From: an uncultured Clostridia bacterium
GTDB lineage: Bacteria > Bacillota > Clostridia > TANB77 > CAG-508
Length of the DNA: 64,000 nucleotides
Direction: 5' to 3'
Assembly (NCBI GenBank): GCA_949538735.1
Contig: CATGLK010000006.1
Location: forward strand, 25,774 to 89,773
The notes beneath the pieces are model-generated. The model made no database searches. It was not told the origin of the DNA and saw only the letters and a program-made list of their open reading frames with translations. Both the position numbers and the translations under genes were made by a program. The stretch's first letter is position 1, and each line of letters begins with the position of its first letter. Below are positions 17,548-27,106 of this stretch, in pieces.

Positions 17548-18219
17548 TTATATATTCTTTTTTATTTCGTTGTATATTTCTTCGTGTATATCTTCTATTG
17601 TTCTTATGTTATTATCTTTCACGCATTTTATTTCATACCAACCATATTTCTGTGCTACTTCACATGCTGCTGAGTATGCGTCTTTTAAGTGTTCTGTGTC
17701 GCTTTCGTGTATGTCCTTTTTCGTGTCGTGTGTGAATTTGTTTTCTCTATTTGCCATTAGTTCTAATGATTTTTCTACTGGCATATTTAAAAAGAAAACT
17801 TCTGTTGGTATTGGTAGTTTGTATAGGTTAAATTCAAAATCCCATAACCATTTTAAAAATTTTTCTCTTTCTACTGGGTCTGATATTTTTCCTGCTTGGT
17901 GTACCATGTTTGCTGTTGTATATCTATCTGCTAGTATTATTCCGCCTTTTTCATAGTATTCTTGGTATCCTGTTTTGAATGTTGCGTATCTGTCTGCTGC
18001 ATAGAATGTTGATGCTATGTATGGACTTATTTCTTTTGCATTTGTTCCAAATTCTCCTGATAAATACATTTTTACTAGTGCTGAACTGTCGCTTTCGTAG
18101 TTTGGAAAGCTTACTACTTTATAGTCTATTCCGTCTTGTGTTAGCCTTTCTTGTAGTTTTTTGAATTGTGTTTGTTTTCCGCTTCCGTCTGTTCCGTCTA
18201 TTACGTATAATTTTCCCAT
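17548..18219 (-). CDS. tmk: Thymidylate kinase
   Basis: A 223-residue dTMP kinase that makes dTDP for DNA synthesis. The P-loop is GTDGSGKQT at residues 9-17, the DR(Y/H) motif appears in ILADRYTTANMVHQAGK, and the lid region follows near residue 150. The Gln after the P-loop Lys and the FPNYESDSSALVKMYLSGEFG stretch are typical of the clostridial branch. GGAG lies upstream of the ATG. It is the last ordinary gene before the CRISPR locus. Confidence 0.92.
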   Translation of the reverse strand: MGKLYVIDGTDGSGKQTQFKKLQERLTQDGIDYKVVSFPNYESDSSALVKMYLSGEFGTNAKEISPYIASTFYAADRYATFKTGYQEYYEKGGIILADRYTTANMVHQAGKISDPVEREKFLKWLWDFEFNLYKLPIPTEVFFLNMPVEKSLELMANRENKFTHDTKKDIHESDTEHLKDAYSAACEVAQKYGWYEIKCVKDNNIRTIEDIHEEIYNEIKKNI

Positions 18220-18293
18220 ATTTTTTCTCCTTCTTTGCTTTTTTCTTTTTTATTTTACTAGTTTGCTTGGTGAAAATCAATATCTTTTTTGTT

Positions 18294-18390
18294 TTTATTT
18301 TACATTTGTATGTTTTGGTATAACCTTGTTCAAAATCAACTGTACGCAATGCATTACAAATTTAAATATGCTTTACATTTGGGTATAATC
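18294..18390 (-). repeat. Decayed CRISPR repeats at the old end of array 1
   Basis: Two sequences, about 18294-18324 (TACATTTGTATGTTTTGGTA then TAAC) and 18360-18390 (ATTTAAATATGCTTTACATT then GGGTATAATC), match the array repeat with several changes. They keep its spacing of about 66 bp. They extend array 1 leftward and mark it as the leader-distal, oldest end. Confidence 0.6.
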
Positions 18391-18493
18391 ATGGAAATTT
18401 TCATTTAGATTACTACTAATTTTAGAAATGCATCAGTAGACACATTAAAGACATTCGCTATATATTTGAAGTTTGATTTAGTTCATATATATA

Positions 18494-20170
18494 ATTTAAA
18501 TACATTATATGTTCTAGTCTAACTTTAAAAAATTAAAACTTAATCAAATCTAAAATCTTATTTAAATACACTATATGTTCTAGTCTAACGACGGAAATGT
18601 AGTAGATAGTTGGACATCAACTAAATTTAAATACAATATATGTTCTAGTCTAACATAATGGACGAGTTCGCCAATGTTAGCTTACCAGAATTTAAATACA
18701 CTATATGTTCTAGTCTAACAAAGGACATTATAAGAACAGCATTAACTACTTTTAGATTTAAATACATTATATGTTCTAGTCTAACATGATGTCATCTAGG
18801 AAATACTTTATAAAACAAAATTTAAATACATTATATGTTCTAGTCTAACTAATTCACTTCTTTAAAACTGTATATATATTGCGTATTTAAATACATTATA
18901 TGTTCTAGTCTAACCCAGTTGCTGGAACAACTGATGTGACATTCAAAACATTTAAATACATTATATGTTCTAGTCTAACCTGCATAAAACAATATTTCGA
19001 AAGGAAAGCAGAAAAAATTTAAATACATTATATGTTCTAGTCTAACCATATACGTGCCCATATAAATTATTATTTCTATATTATTTAAATACATTATATG
19101 TTCTAGTCTAACTGGCAATATGTCCCAGAAATTCTTTACAATTGCTATATTTAAATACATTATATGTTCTAGTCTAACTTACTTTTACACTTGCCATTTT
19201 TTTACACCTCGTATAATTTAAATACATTATATGTTCTAGTCTAACCTTTATAAAGGTTGGACCAAACAAGACTTTAACGTTATTTAAATACATTATATGT
19301 TCTAGTCTAACACACAGCTACAAAGACGGAACACACGTATATAGCACATTTAAATACATTATATGTTCTAGTCTAACATTTCTATGTCTTCTAAGATACC
19401 TTCGTTTCGTTTGATTTAAATACATTATATGTTCTAGTCTAACGGAGGTAATTAACAATGTTTAATATAATAAAAACAGATTTAAATACATTATATGTTC
19501 TAGTCTAACTCATTCCTGTATACAATAAGACAAGTAAAATGTCGAATTTAAATACATTATATGTTCTAGTCTAACTGCCTGATTTCTATAAAACTGTATA
19601 TTATCCAAAAATATTTAAATACATTATATGTTCTAGTCTAACAGTTTGGCTTCTGCTGTGTCTGGGATGTCTTTTAAATTTAAATACATTATATGTTCTA
19701 GTCTAACAATAAATACTAGTAAATGCAATAGATTTTTCAACAGAATTTAAATACATTATATGTTCTAGTCTAACACATTCCTTGCCTACCATATCTCTTA
19801 ACTCTAAGTCATTTAAATACATTATATGTTCTAGTCTAACTCCATTTATTTCTAACTTTTCTTTATCTGTTATTAAATTTAAATACATTATATGTTCTAG
19901 TCTAACTAGCTTTGTACAGAATAATTATATTAGAGATTTATTATTTAAATACATTATATGTTCTAGTCTAACAGCTTTTTTATTTTTGATTATTTAAATT
20001 TGTTAATGGATTTAAATACATTATATGTTCTAGTCTAACAAGACTAATTTTGCAAGAATAAGGAAATCATATCAATTTAAATACATTATATGTTCTAGTC
20101 TAACGTTTGCAAACATTATGCAAATGTCTCAAAGTGATTTATTTAAATACATTATATGTTCTAGTCTAAC
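18494..20170 (-). CRISPR. CRISPR array 1, 26 repeats, type I-B
   Basis: Twenty-six 30-bp repeats with 25 spacers of about 34-37 bp. On the plus strand the repeat starts ATTTAAATACATTATATG and ends TTCTAGTCTAAC; transcribed on the minus strand the repeat ends in ATTTAAAT, a typical I-B 5' handle after Cas6 cleavage. Variant repeats (CACTATATG at 18560 and 18690, CAATATATG at 18625) cluster at the left end, and the right end abuts a leader-like region next to cas2. New spacers therefore enter at the right. No spacer matched other parts of this window by eye. Confidence 0.97.
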
Positions 20171-20330
20171 ACCGATAAAATAAGCATTTATCCATAACAA
20201 TAATAACCTATATCTCCTTAAATATCAACAGTTTTACAAATAAATTTCCAAGTGACACACTTTTAGTATCAATTTATTTTTACTAGTAATTACAGCACAT
20301 TCCAGAATCTCAAATTTCCCACTTGGAAAA
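20171..20330 (-). promoter_or_regulatory. Leader of CRISPR array 1
   Basis: Between the last repeat and cas2. On the minus strand it carries CACTTGGAAA (20254-20245) followed 19 bp later by GATATTTAAGGA (20226-20215). The same pair of blocks occurs in the leader of array 2, which supports a shared leader with a promoter and integration signals. Confidence 0.7.
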
Positions 20331-20618
20331 TTATAATATCAAACCTTCTTGATTTTTCTCATTTGTCCCCAAAGTTTCTTCTTCAAAAGACGCTCTATTT
20401 ATCAACTTAATAATTGTTATAAAATCTTCCTTTTTGCAAATAACCTTCTTAAGTTTTGTCTTTAACTCTATCAAATTACTCGGTGTTATATGGCCTCTAA
20501 AAACAGAATTCTGGTGATGAACCAAGTATTGTTTACAGATTTTGAACACCTTATTTACTCTTTTTTCATCTATATCATAAAATACAAAAACATAATTATA
20601 GTTATATTTATCTCTCAT
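20331..20618 (-). CDS. cas2: CRISPR adaptation protein Cas2
   Basis: A 95-residue Cas2 with the ferredoxin-like fold start YNYVFVFYDIDEKRVNKVFK; the first Asp after the beta strand (YDI) is the conserved residue. It overlaps the end of cas1 by four bases, as usual. With Cas1 it integrates new spacers. It is the last gene of the cas3-cas4-cas1-cas2 block and is followed directly by the leader of array 1. Confidence 0.93.
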   Translation of the reverse strand: MRDKYNYNYVFVFYDIDEKRVNKVFKICKQYLVHHQNSVFRGHITPSNLIELKTKLKKVICKKEDFITIIKLINRASFEEETLGTNEKNQEGLIL

Positions 20619-21616
20619 CTTTTTTCCTCCATATCAAAAGGTTTAAAGTCTCGGTTTTCCACAAAATCCTTTATCAGTTTATACCCATCTAATTTAATTG
20701 CCTTTTTATATGTAATTTTCCTATTCAATTTACTATGTAAAAAAGATTGATTTATTCTATCTTCAAATGCTTGTACAAATACTTTTCTTCCTTCTTCATT
20801 TAAAATGCAATAATTTAATTCTTTAACAAAATGTTTTTCTACTGTAATTTTTTTATTATTTATACAATCGAATATTGTTTTATACACTATAATTGGCTTA
20901 AACACTTCTGATAAATCTAAACACAACGAAAATCTTCCTTCACTCGGTTCATGTAAGAATGATATTTCTTGATTCAAGTGGGTTTGATAAATTTGACTTA
21001 TTGTTTTTGTATATAACAGTGTGTTTCCAAATGATATCAGTGCATTTATTGGATTGTCTGGCGGTCTTTTTACTCTTTTACTCATGATAAAATCTCGTGG
21101 TAAAAAATGTTGGAATGAATTGTAAAACTTCGCCCATATTGTTCCTTCTACATATAATATTTGTTTTATCTCTTTAGCTGTTTTTAATAATTTCTGTACA
21201 TCGTTTTTTAGCCAATCCAAATATTCTTTTAGTTCTTTTTTTCCATGTCGATAATAATGATATAAAGTAAAATGAATATTATTTGCTATTCCTTGAACTA
21301 TTGACTTTGCTATTTTTTCTCTTTTTTCTAAATATGCTTTTGCCTGCTTTACTGTCAATTCTCCACTTATTAAATATTCTTTAGGATAAAATGTTCCTGT
21401 ATAATGTCCATAATAGTTAAAAAAATGTACTATAACACCAGTTTTTCCTAACAAATCTAATAGTTTTGTGCTTATTGTTAATTCATTAAAACAATACAAT
21501 TCTTTTACATCTTTTATTGGCAAATAGTTATTCCCTTTATCATTTTTGAATTTTATAGAAAAGTCTTGTCTATTTAAATCTCCTTTTGAAAAAATATATC
21601 TAGTTTCTTCCTTCAT
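20615..21616 (-). CDS. cas1: CRISPR integrase Cas1 (type I-B)
   Basis: A 333-residue Cas1, the metal-dependent integrase of the adaptation complex. The N-terminal beta domain ends near residue 95 (VIVHFFNYYGHYTGTFYP is a Cas1 hallmark); the helical domain holds YVEGTIWAKFYNSF with the catalytic Glu, PDNPINALISFGNTLLY, HEPSEGRFSLCLDLSEVFKP with the catalytic His and acidic residues, and KLDGYKLIKDF. Length and motifs are those of the I-B subtype. Confidence 0.95.
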   Translation of the reverse strand: MKEETRYIFSKGDLNRQDFSIKFKNDKGNNYLPIKDVKELYCFNELTISTKLLDLLGKTGVIVHFFNYYGHYTGTFYPKEYLISGELTVKQAKAYLEKREKIAKSIVQGIANNIHFTLYHYYRHGKKELKEYLDWLKNDVQKLLKTAKEIKQILYVEGTIWAKFYNSFQHFLPRDFIMSKRVKRPPDNPINALISFGNTLLYTKTISQIYQTHLNQEISFLHEPSEGRFSLCLDLSEVFKPIIVYKTIFDCINNKKITVEKHFVKELNYCILNEEGRKVFVQAFEDRINQSFLHSKLNRKITYKKAIKLDGYKLIKDFVENRDFKPFDMEEKR

Positions 21617-21658
21617 CTTTTATTTCGTCTCTTTCTTCATATTTTTTATTACTATTTA

Positions 21659-22153
21659 TTATAGATTACAATAGTCATTATATGCACATTTTTTGCATTT
21701 ACTTTCTTGTTGTTGATTTGGCGGACTTTGCATGTTGTATAAATTTTCTATTTCTTTTTTTATTTTCTCTATTTCTGTTGTTATTGTATCATTATTTTTT
21801 ATATAATGTATTTTACTTTTCTGCTTGTTCTTTTCAAAAACTTCTATTTTACCATCTCTTTCTATACCTTTTTGCTTTAATATGTACATATAATATTTTA
21901 CTTGCATTATTGTTGCTTGCAAGTCTGCATCTGATTTTTTATATTCTACAACATATTTATTTGTTATTTTATCTGCTTTAATATTTTCAATTGATACTTC
22001 TGAATTTCCCGAATCATTTTTGTTTTCGTGTAACACTCTCCCTATTCTAACTTCTTCGCTATTATCTTCTAAATTTATTTTTTTCATAAACAACCAACAT
22101 TGCCTTTTACAATGTAAATAATAATTTATAATTGTTCCTGTTATTTTTACCAA
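21659..22153 (-). CDS. cas4: CRISPR adaptation nuclease Cas4
   Basis: A 164-residue Cas4 exonuclease that trims prespacers. The first iron-sulfur Cys lies in YYLHCKRQCWLF and the last three in CKKCAYNDYC at the C-terminus. Between them, KYVVEYKKSDADLQATIMQ gives the PD-(D/E)XK nuclease core. The start overlaps the end of cas3 by seven bases, indicating translational coupling. Confidence 0.92.
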   Translation of the reverse strand: MVKITGTIINYYLHCKRQCWLFMKKINLEDNSEEVRIGRVLHENKNDSGNSEVSIENIKADKITNKYVVEYKKSDADLQATIMQVKYYMYILKQKGIERDGKIEVFEKNKQKSKIHYIKNNDTITTEIEKIKKEIENLYNMQSPPNQQQESKCKKCAYNDYCNL

Positions 22154-24594
22154 AATATATCACCACACATTTTTTCATATTTTTCTTTATTGAATTTTTC
22201 GTCTTCAATAAAATCTTCTCCATTATCAATATATAAAATATCTCCAAACTCTTCTGTATAATATTTCTTACAGTTTTCTTTGTCATATATAGCTACTGAA
22301 TACATAAACAATTCCATTATCTGATGTATTCTAGAAAGTTCAATTTTTCTTTGAGCATAGCTCAACTCACTATTTAAACATATTGATTTATATTCTTCCC
22401 AAATATCACTACCTATAATTTCTTCATTATTCCTAATAATTGTTCTATTTAAAAATATTTGCAAATTCATTTGTCCTATTAATTTCATTTTCTTATCTAT
22501 TGTTTCAAATTGTAAGCTTCTTGTATTCTCTAGAAAACTTTCAAAATTATTATAATTATGTTCTTCTCCCCTTTCGTTTATTCCTTTTAACACTTCTTGA
22601 TAATATTGATCAAAGTCTTTTTCTTGTAGCATATTTTCGTATTTTATTTCCTTTATGTTATATATATTTCTAATATCTTTTCGATAGATTTCATTTGTAG
22701 GTGTGTAGTCAAAGAAATACGCTTTACAACCTTTCTTTTTACAAGAACGGTTTATTCTACCTAAAAATTGTTCTTCTGATTCTATTAGTGATATGTCTTT
22801 AAATCCTGTGTCCATATCTATGTCTACACCTGCTTCTATTACCTGTGTACAGATTACTATGATGTTTTTTGTGCTTTGAATTTGATTCAATATTTGTTTT
22901 CTTATGTATTTGTTATCATCGCCACTCATTTCAACTATTGGTTTGCTTATTTTTTTGTTTTTTAATAATTTGTAAAATTCCATTGCTGGTTTCTTTTTTA
23001 TAAATTCGATTAGAAGTTTTTCCTGTTTTTTCTCTCTTGCTTTTATGATATCTGCTAATGTCTCTAAATCCATTTTGTTTTTTAAATATTTATTATCAAT
23101 TTGTACCCTTTTTTGAAAAACTGGATTTTGAAAATATTTCTGTTTATTTTTTATTAGATTTATGAATTGTTTGTCTTCATTTATTAGTTGGTCTAGTTTT
23201 GGTAATGTCGCTGACATTATGATTATTTTTATATTTAGTATTTCACTATATTTTTTTAGAAAATTGATCATCTCTTTCCAAATTGAATTTTTATATGCTT
23301 GTACTTCGTCTATTATTATTACACTATTGCTGAATCTTGATAATATCAAGTTATTTTCCTTTCTTGTCCCAAATAAAGCTGAAAATAAGTTTACATGTGA
23401 TGTTAAGATGACAGGATAATGCATAAAATTGTAATCTAAATATAGTTTTTCATAATCAATTTCTTCTGTCTGATTTTCTGTTATTGCTATGCTTGAGTTT
23501 TTGCAAATGAAGTCTTTCTCGTATTCAAATATTTTTTCAAATGTCTCTTTTGTTTGTTCTATCAATGTATTAAATGGAAATATATAAAATATATTATTTA
23601 TACTTTTGTCTTTTTCTAATATTTTTAGTGCTAAATTTATTGATGTGTTTGTTTTTCCACTTCCTGTCGGTGCTTCTAAATAGAATATATTTTTATCCAA
23701 ATTTTCTGTTAGAGTTTTTTCTGCTTCTATAAATATGTCTGATCTTAGGCGATTTATGTTATTTACTTCTAGAATACTGTTGTCTTTTTTATATGCTTCT
23801 ATGCTTTGGTATACAGATGTGTGTTTATATTTTTCTATTAATTTTTCTATATCTTCAATTGTATCTATTTCTACTTCTTCTGAATTCAGATATTCATAAG
23901 TTGCATAATAGTCACATGCTGTAATTAATGAATATAATAATTTGTTTAATATGAAAAATTCTAATTCTTTTACTTTTTCGTATTTTAGTATTTTATCTTT
24001 GTCTTTAAATGCGTTAATTTCTAAGTCTGTTTCTAATAGTTCGTCTTTGTTTTTATATTCTTGGTAAATCTCTTCTTCTCTTACTTTTTCTAATTTATTT
24101 AAAAAATCTGCTGATGATAAATCTTCTAGATTAGAGTGATGCCTTGCTATTTGATATGCAAAACAGTAAATTATAGTTTTTATTAATTTGCTTTTTGGAA
24201 ATTTTTTAATGTTTTTGCAAAATATGTCTATGTATATGAAAGTTGATATTAATGAGTGTTCGCTCGTGCATGTTTCTATGTTTTTGTATTTGTTGTTTTT
24301 CATTTTGTCCCTTTGGAATTTGGGGTTTATTTTTCCTATATCATGTAAGTAGATTGCGTTTATGAATAGATTGTATATGTAATCTTTTTCTTCTTTTGTT
24401 ATTTTTGCGTTTTCAAATGTGTTTTCTATTAGTTTTTTTATGTGCTTATCTATTTCTTTTTTATTTGATATTTTTTTGTAGTATTTTATTGTTCTGTCTA
24501 AGTGCTCTCTTAATGTTTCTGGCTGTTTGTTTGTTTTTATGTGTGCGTATATTTCTTGTTCATTGTTAATTTGTTCTTCGATTTTTATTAGCAT
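22147..24594 (-). CDS. cas3: CRISPR helicase-nuclease Cas3 (type I-B)
   Basis: An 815-residue interference nuclease. The HD nuclease domain is N-terminal (residues about 20-250: LHDIGKINPKFQRD and ARHHSNLED). The helicase follows with Walker A APTGSGKTNTSINLAL, DEVQ box IIIDEVQAYKN, SATLPKL, and motif VI LGRINRSCKKKG. I place the start at 24594 because AAAGGAG lies six bases upstream; an in-frame ATG at 24618 would put that site inside the gene. It would be recruited by the Cascade encoded at 25.4-29.6 kb to degrade target DNA. Confidence 0.93.
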   Translation of the reverse strand: MLIKIEEQINNEQEIYAHIKTNKQPETLREHLDRTIKYYKKISNKKEIDKHIKKLIENTFENAKITKEEKDYIYNLFINAIYLHDIGKINPKFQRDKMKNNKYKNIETCTSEHSLISTFIYIDIFCKNIKKFPKSKLIKTIIYCFAYQIARHHSNLEDLSSADFLNKLEKVREEEIYQEYKNKDELLETDLEINAFKDKDKILKYEKVKELEFFILNKLLYSLITACDYYATYEYLNSEEVEIDTIEDIEKLIEKYKHTSVYQSIEAYKKDNSILEVNNINRLRSDIFIEAEKTLTENLDKNIFYLEAPTGSGKTNTSINLALKILEKDKSINNIFYIFPFNTLIEQTKETFEKIFEYEKDFICKNSSIAITENQTEEIDYEKLYLDYNFMHYPVILTSHVNLFSALFGTRKENNLILSRFSNSVIIIDEVQAYKNSIWKEMINFLKKYSEILNIKIIIMSATLPKLDQLINEDKQFINLIKNKQKYFQNPVFQKRVQIDNKYLKNKMDLETLADIIKAREKKQEKLLIEFIKKKPAMEFYKLLKNKKISKPIVEMSGDDNKYIRKQILNQIQSTKNIIVICTQVIEAGVDIDMDTGFKDISLIESEEQFLGRINRSCKKKGCKAYFFDYTPTNEIYRKDIRNIYNIKEIKYENMLQEKDFDQYYQEVLKGINERGEEHNYNNFESFLENTRSLQFETIDKKMKLIGQMNLQIFLNRTIIRNNEEIIGSDIWEEYKSICLNSELSYAQRKIELSRIHQIMELFMYSVAIYDKENCKKYYTEEFGDILYIDNGEDFIEDEKFNKEKYEKMCGDIFW

Positions 24595-24704
24595 TTTTTC
24601 TCCTTTTTTTGTTTTCATTATATATTATTGTACTTATTATTACAAGTTGTTTTGGGTGTATTTTTAGTTGGTGTTCTGTTTTTTATAATTTTATATTTGT
24701 TTAT

Positions 24705-25261
24705 ATTGATGTACACTATATGTTGTAGTCTAACTCGCTGATTCTTTGGTATTACATGATTATTAAGATAGTTTAAATACACTATATGTTCTAGTCTAAC
24801 AAAGTTTACAGAGCTTATGGATAATTGCTTTTACGAATTTAAATACACTATATGTTCTAGTCTAACAAACAATATAGAAGATGCAGAATTAAAAAGAATA
24901 CCATTTAAATACACTATATGTTCTAGTCTAACAGAACAAACAGAAACAAGCCAAAAACTAACACAGCAATTTAAATACACTATATGTTCTAGTCTAACTC
25001 GGCACCTATCATCACTTTCCCACCTGCTTGAAATATTTAAATACACTATATGTTCTAGTCTAACTGCAATTACTAAAAAGCTACAAATAAAGCCTAAATC
25101 TATTTAAATACACTATATGTTCTAGTCTAACCTGTTGATTAAACCTTTTATTTTTTCGTCATTCAGATTTAAATACACTATATGTTCTAGTCTAACTTAT
25201 AGACAGAAATGAAAGGAGTAGTTAAAATGTAATTTAAATACACTATATGTTCTAGTCTAAC
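24705..25261 (-). CRISPR. CRISPR array 2, 9 repeats
   Basis: Eight good repeats and one degenerate repeat (24705-24734, ending ATGTTGTAGTCTAAC) with eight spacers of about 35-37 bp. The repeat differs from array 1 by one base (ATTTAAATACACTATATG). The same variant is found at the old end of array 1. The array sits inside the cas cluster between cas3 and cas5, with the leader on the right. Confidence 0.96.
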
Positions 25262-25425
25262 CTCCGAAAAAATCGGGAATTTTACTAACATAAATTCTGA
25301 ATTTTCCTTAAAATATCCGTACTTCCTAAAAAGCTTTCCAAGTGAATCCTTTTTTAGTCAAATCTTTAAATTACTGATATATCAGTAATTCTAGACATCT
25401 GCTGAAATCCATTTGGAAAAATCAA
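25262..25425 (-). promoter_or_regulatory. Leader of CRISPR array 2
   Basis: Minus strand CACTTGGAAA (25344-25335), 18-bp gap, GATATTTTAAGGA (25317-25305), matching leader 1. It also contains ATTACTGATATATCAGTAAT, a perfect 20-bp palindrome at about 25372-25391, close to the end of cas5, which could be a terminator or operator. Confidence 0.65.
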
Positions 25426-26151
25426 TTAAAAAAAGTATAAATTTCTATCATTATCCCTATATCCATTTACCTTATCTTTCAAATAACAATTTGTATAAAT
25501 AAACGGCTCAAATTCATAAAAATTATACTGTTCTTGAAGTCTAACAGGTTGTATTTCTTTAACAAGACATATAAGCTCATCTACACAACGAGAGTTATCT
25601 ATTTCTACATTTTCACTAAAAATAGAATCAATATAATCTAATTCCACCGCTTCCAACGTAATCTCTTCCACATTTGATATTGTAGCTGGGTGGTCATTTT
25701 TACCCAAATATGGTATATATACTGTTTTTCCATGCAATAGATACTCTGTTAACTTATTATATATTTCTTCTTCCACAGTTCCGTCATTATAAAAGTAGAT
25801 TGTCCATTCTGGATTTTCTAACCATTGCTCTCTTACTATTAGGTTTCCGCCTGTTTCATTTGATGCATATCCAACACTATTATTAAACGTTTGGATTTTT
25901 TTAGGATATATCCCATTTAATTTTTTATCTGGTACAATAGATACTTTCAAATTTTTTAATTTATCATAAAATTCTGGATACTTATTTTCTTTCTGTTGAT
26001 TATATCCACCAAGACCTATTACTGCTCCCAACATTCCTAAAAGTGCTATCTTGTGAATATTGTTATATGTAAAATATGCATATTCATTTACATCAGGCTT
26101 TTTGAAAAAAGCTGTTTTTCCTGAAAGTTTAAATTTAATTGCTTTTTGCAT
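25426..26151 (-). CDS. cas5b: Cascade subunit Cas5 (type I-B)
   Basis: A 241-residue Cas5. The N-terminus AIKFKLSGKTAFFKKPDVN followed by IHKIALLGMLGAVIGLGGY is the Cas5 pattern: a RAMP beta strand followed by the glycine-rich GxxxAxxGLGG loop. It caps the 5' handle of the crRNA in Cascade. GGTGG lies ahead of the ATG and 14 bp separate it from cas7. Confidence 0.93.
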   Translation of the reverse strand: MQKAIKFKLSGKTAFFKKPDVNEYAYFTYNNIHKIALLGMLGAVIGLGGYNQQKENKYPEFYDKLKNLKVSIVPDKKLNGIYPKKIQTFNNSVGYASNETGGNLIVREQWLENPEWTIYFYNDGTVEEEIYNKLTEYLLHGKTVYIPYLGKNDHPATISNVEEITLEAVELDYIDSIFSENVEIDNSRCVDELICLVKEIQPVRLQEQYNFYEFEPFIYTNCYLKDKVNGYRDNDRNLYFF

Positions 26152-26165
26152 TTTACCACCACCTT

Positions 26166-27104
26166 TTAGTTTGCACTCTCAAATATGTCAAATGTCTCAC
26201 ACTCTAACCCTTCTGTATCAATTTGTGTCGTTATTTTATTGTAGTAAATCTCTACTTTTTCAATTCTATCTTTATTTTCATTTAGTATCTTTTTTAGCTT
26301 TTCTATATTTATATTATCTTTCTCATTTTCTAATTTTTCAAATTTAATATATTGGTCTAAATTAGCTAAGTATAAATTACTACCTTCTTTTTCTTCAACA
26401 AATATAGCAAATTCGTTTTCACATCCAGTTTTACTGTTTGTATTTATTGCAGTTGCTGATATAAGACTTGCCCTTTTAAATTCTTGATATGCTTCTTCTG
26501 TATATCCTTCAAATTCTGGTAGTATTTCTTTGTAGTTTTTGTAGTTTTGTGGATTTACTGAGAATGGATATACATAGTGACATTCGTCTGCTACTATCTT
26601 TGTTCCTAATGTTGATGCTCCTGCATTTTCGCTGTTTGAATTTCTAAATGGTGACAAAATATCTTGTGTTATTATTTCACTGCTATCATATTTATTAAAT
26701 CCTTGACCTATTTGTACTGCTCCTGTAATGCTTAAATTTACGTTTTTACTTGCAAATGTTGCACCAAAATTCATAATATCAATTGCTAAAAATAAATTTC
26801 TTAATACTTTCTCCGGCTCAGTCTTCTTTTCTACTGATTCTCCAAATATTTTTTGATATCTTTCGTCTAAATCTAACGGTTGTATTTTTTCTCCTGTTTT
26901 TTCATTAATTTTATGTGATTTTATATAAATTACTTTCTTTCCTTCTTCATCCCACATTTTTTTCATAGGATATTTTAAAGCTTTGTCACTTCCAAAAATT
27001 TGCGCTGTTCCAAGTGATTTTGGCCTTCCTGTAAAATCAGCGTTCCAATTTGACATAATTGCCTTTATTCCTATTACTCCATACACTTTATTTTTCTTTT
27101 CCAT
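26166..27104 (-). CDS. cas7b: Cascade backbone subunit Cas7 (type I-B)
   Basis: A 312-residue RAMP protein that polymerises along the crRNA spacer. The family start VYGVIGIKAIMSNWNADFTG, RPKSLGTAQIFGSDKALKYP and the later GASTLGTKIVADECHYVYPF are characteristic of Cas7/DevR proteins. Located between cas8b and cas5, as usual in I-B Cascade operons, with two bases separating it from cas8b. Confidence 0.93.
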   Translation of the reverse strand: MEKKNKVYGVIGIKAIMSNWNADFTGRPKSLGTAQIFGSDKALKYPMKKMWDEEGKKVIYIKSHKINEKTGEKIQPLDLDERYQKIFGESVEKKTEPEKVLRNLFLAIDIMNFGATFASKNVNLSITGAVQIGQGFNKYDSSEIITQDILSPFRNSNSENAGASTLGTKIVADECHYVYPFSVNPQNYKNYKEILPEFEGYTEEAYQEFKRASLISATAINTNSKTGCENEFAIFVEEKEGSNLYLANLDQYIKFEKLENEKDNINIEKLKKILNENKDRIEKVEIYYNKITTQIDTEGLECETFDIFESAN

Positions 27105-27106
27105 TT

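Noticed and set aside
18494..25261. Self-targeting spacers
   Set aside because: Comparison by eye with this window found no match; only a whole-genome search could settle it.
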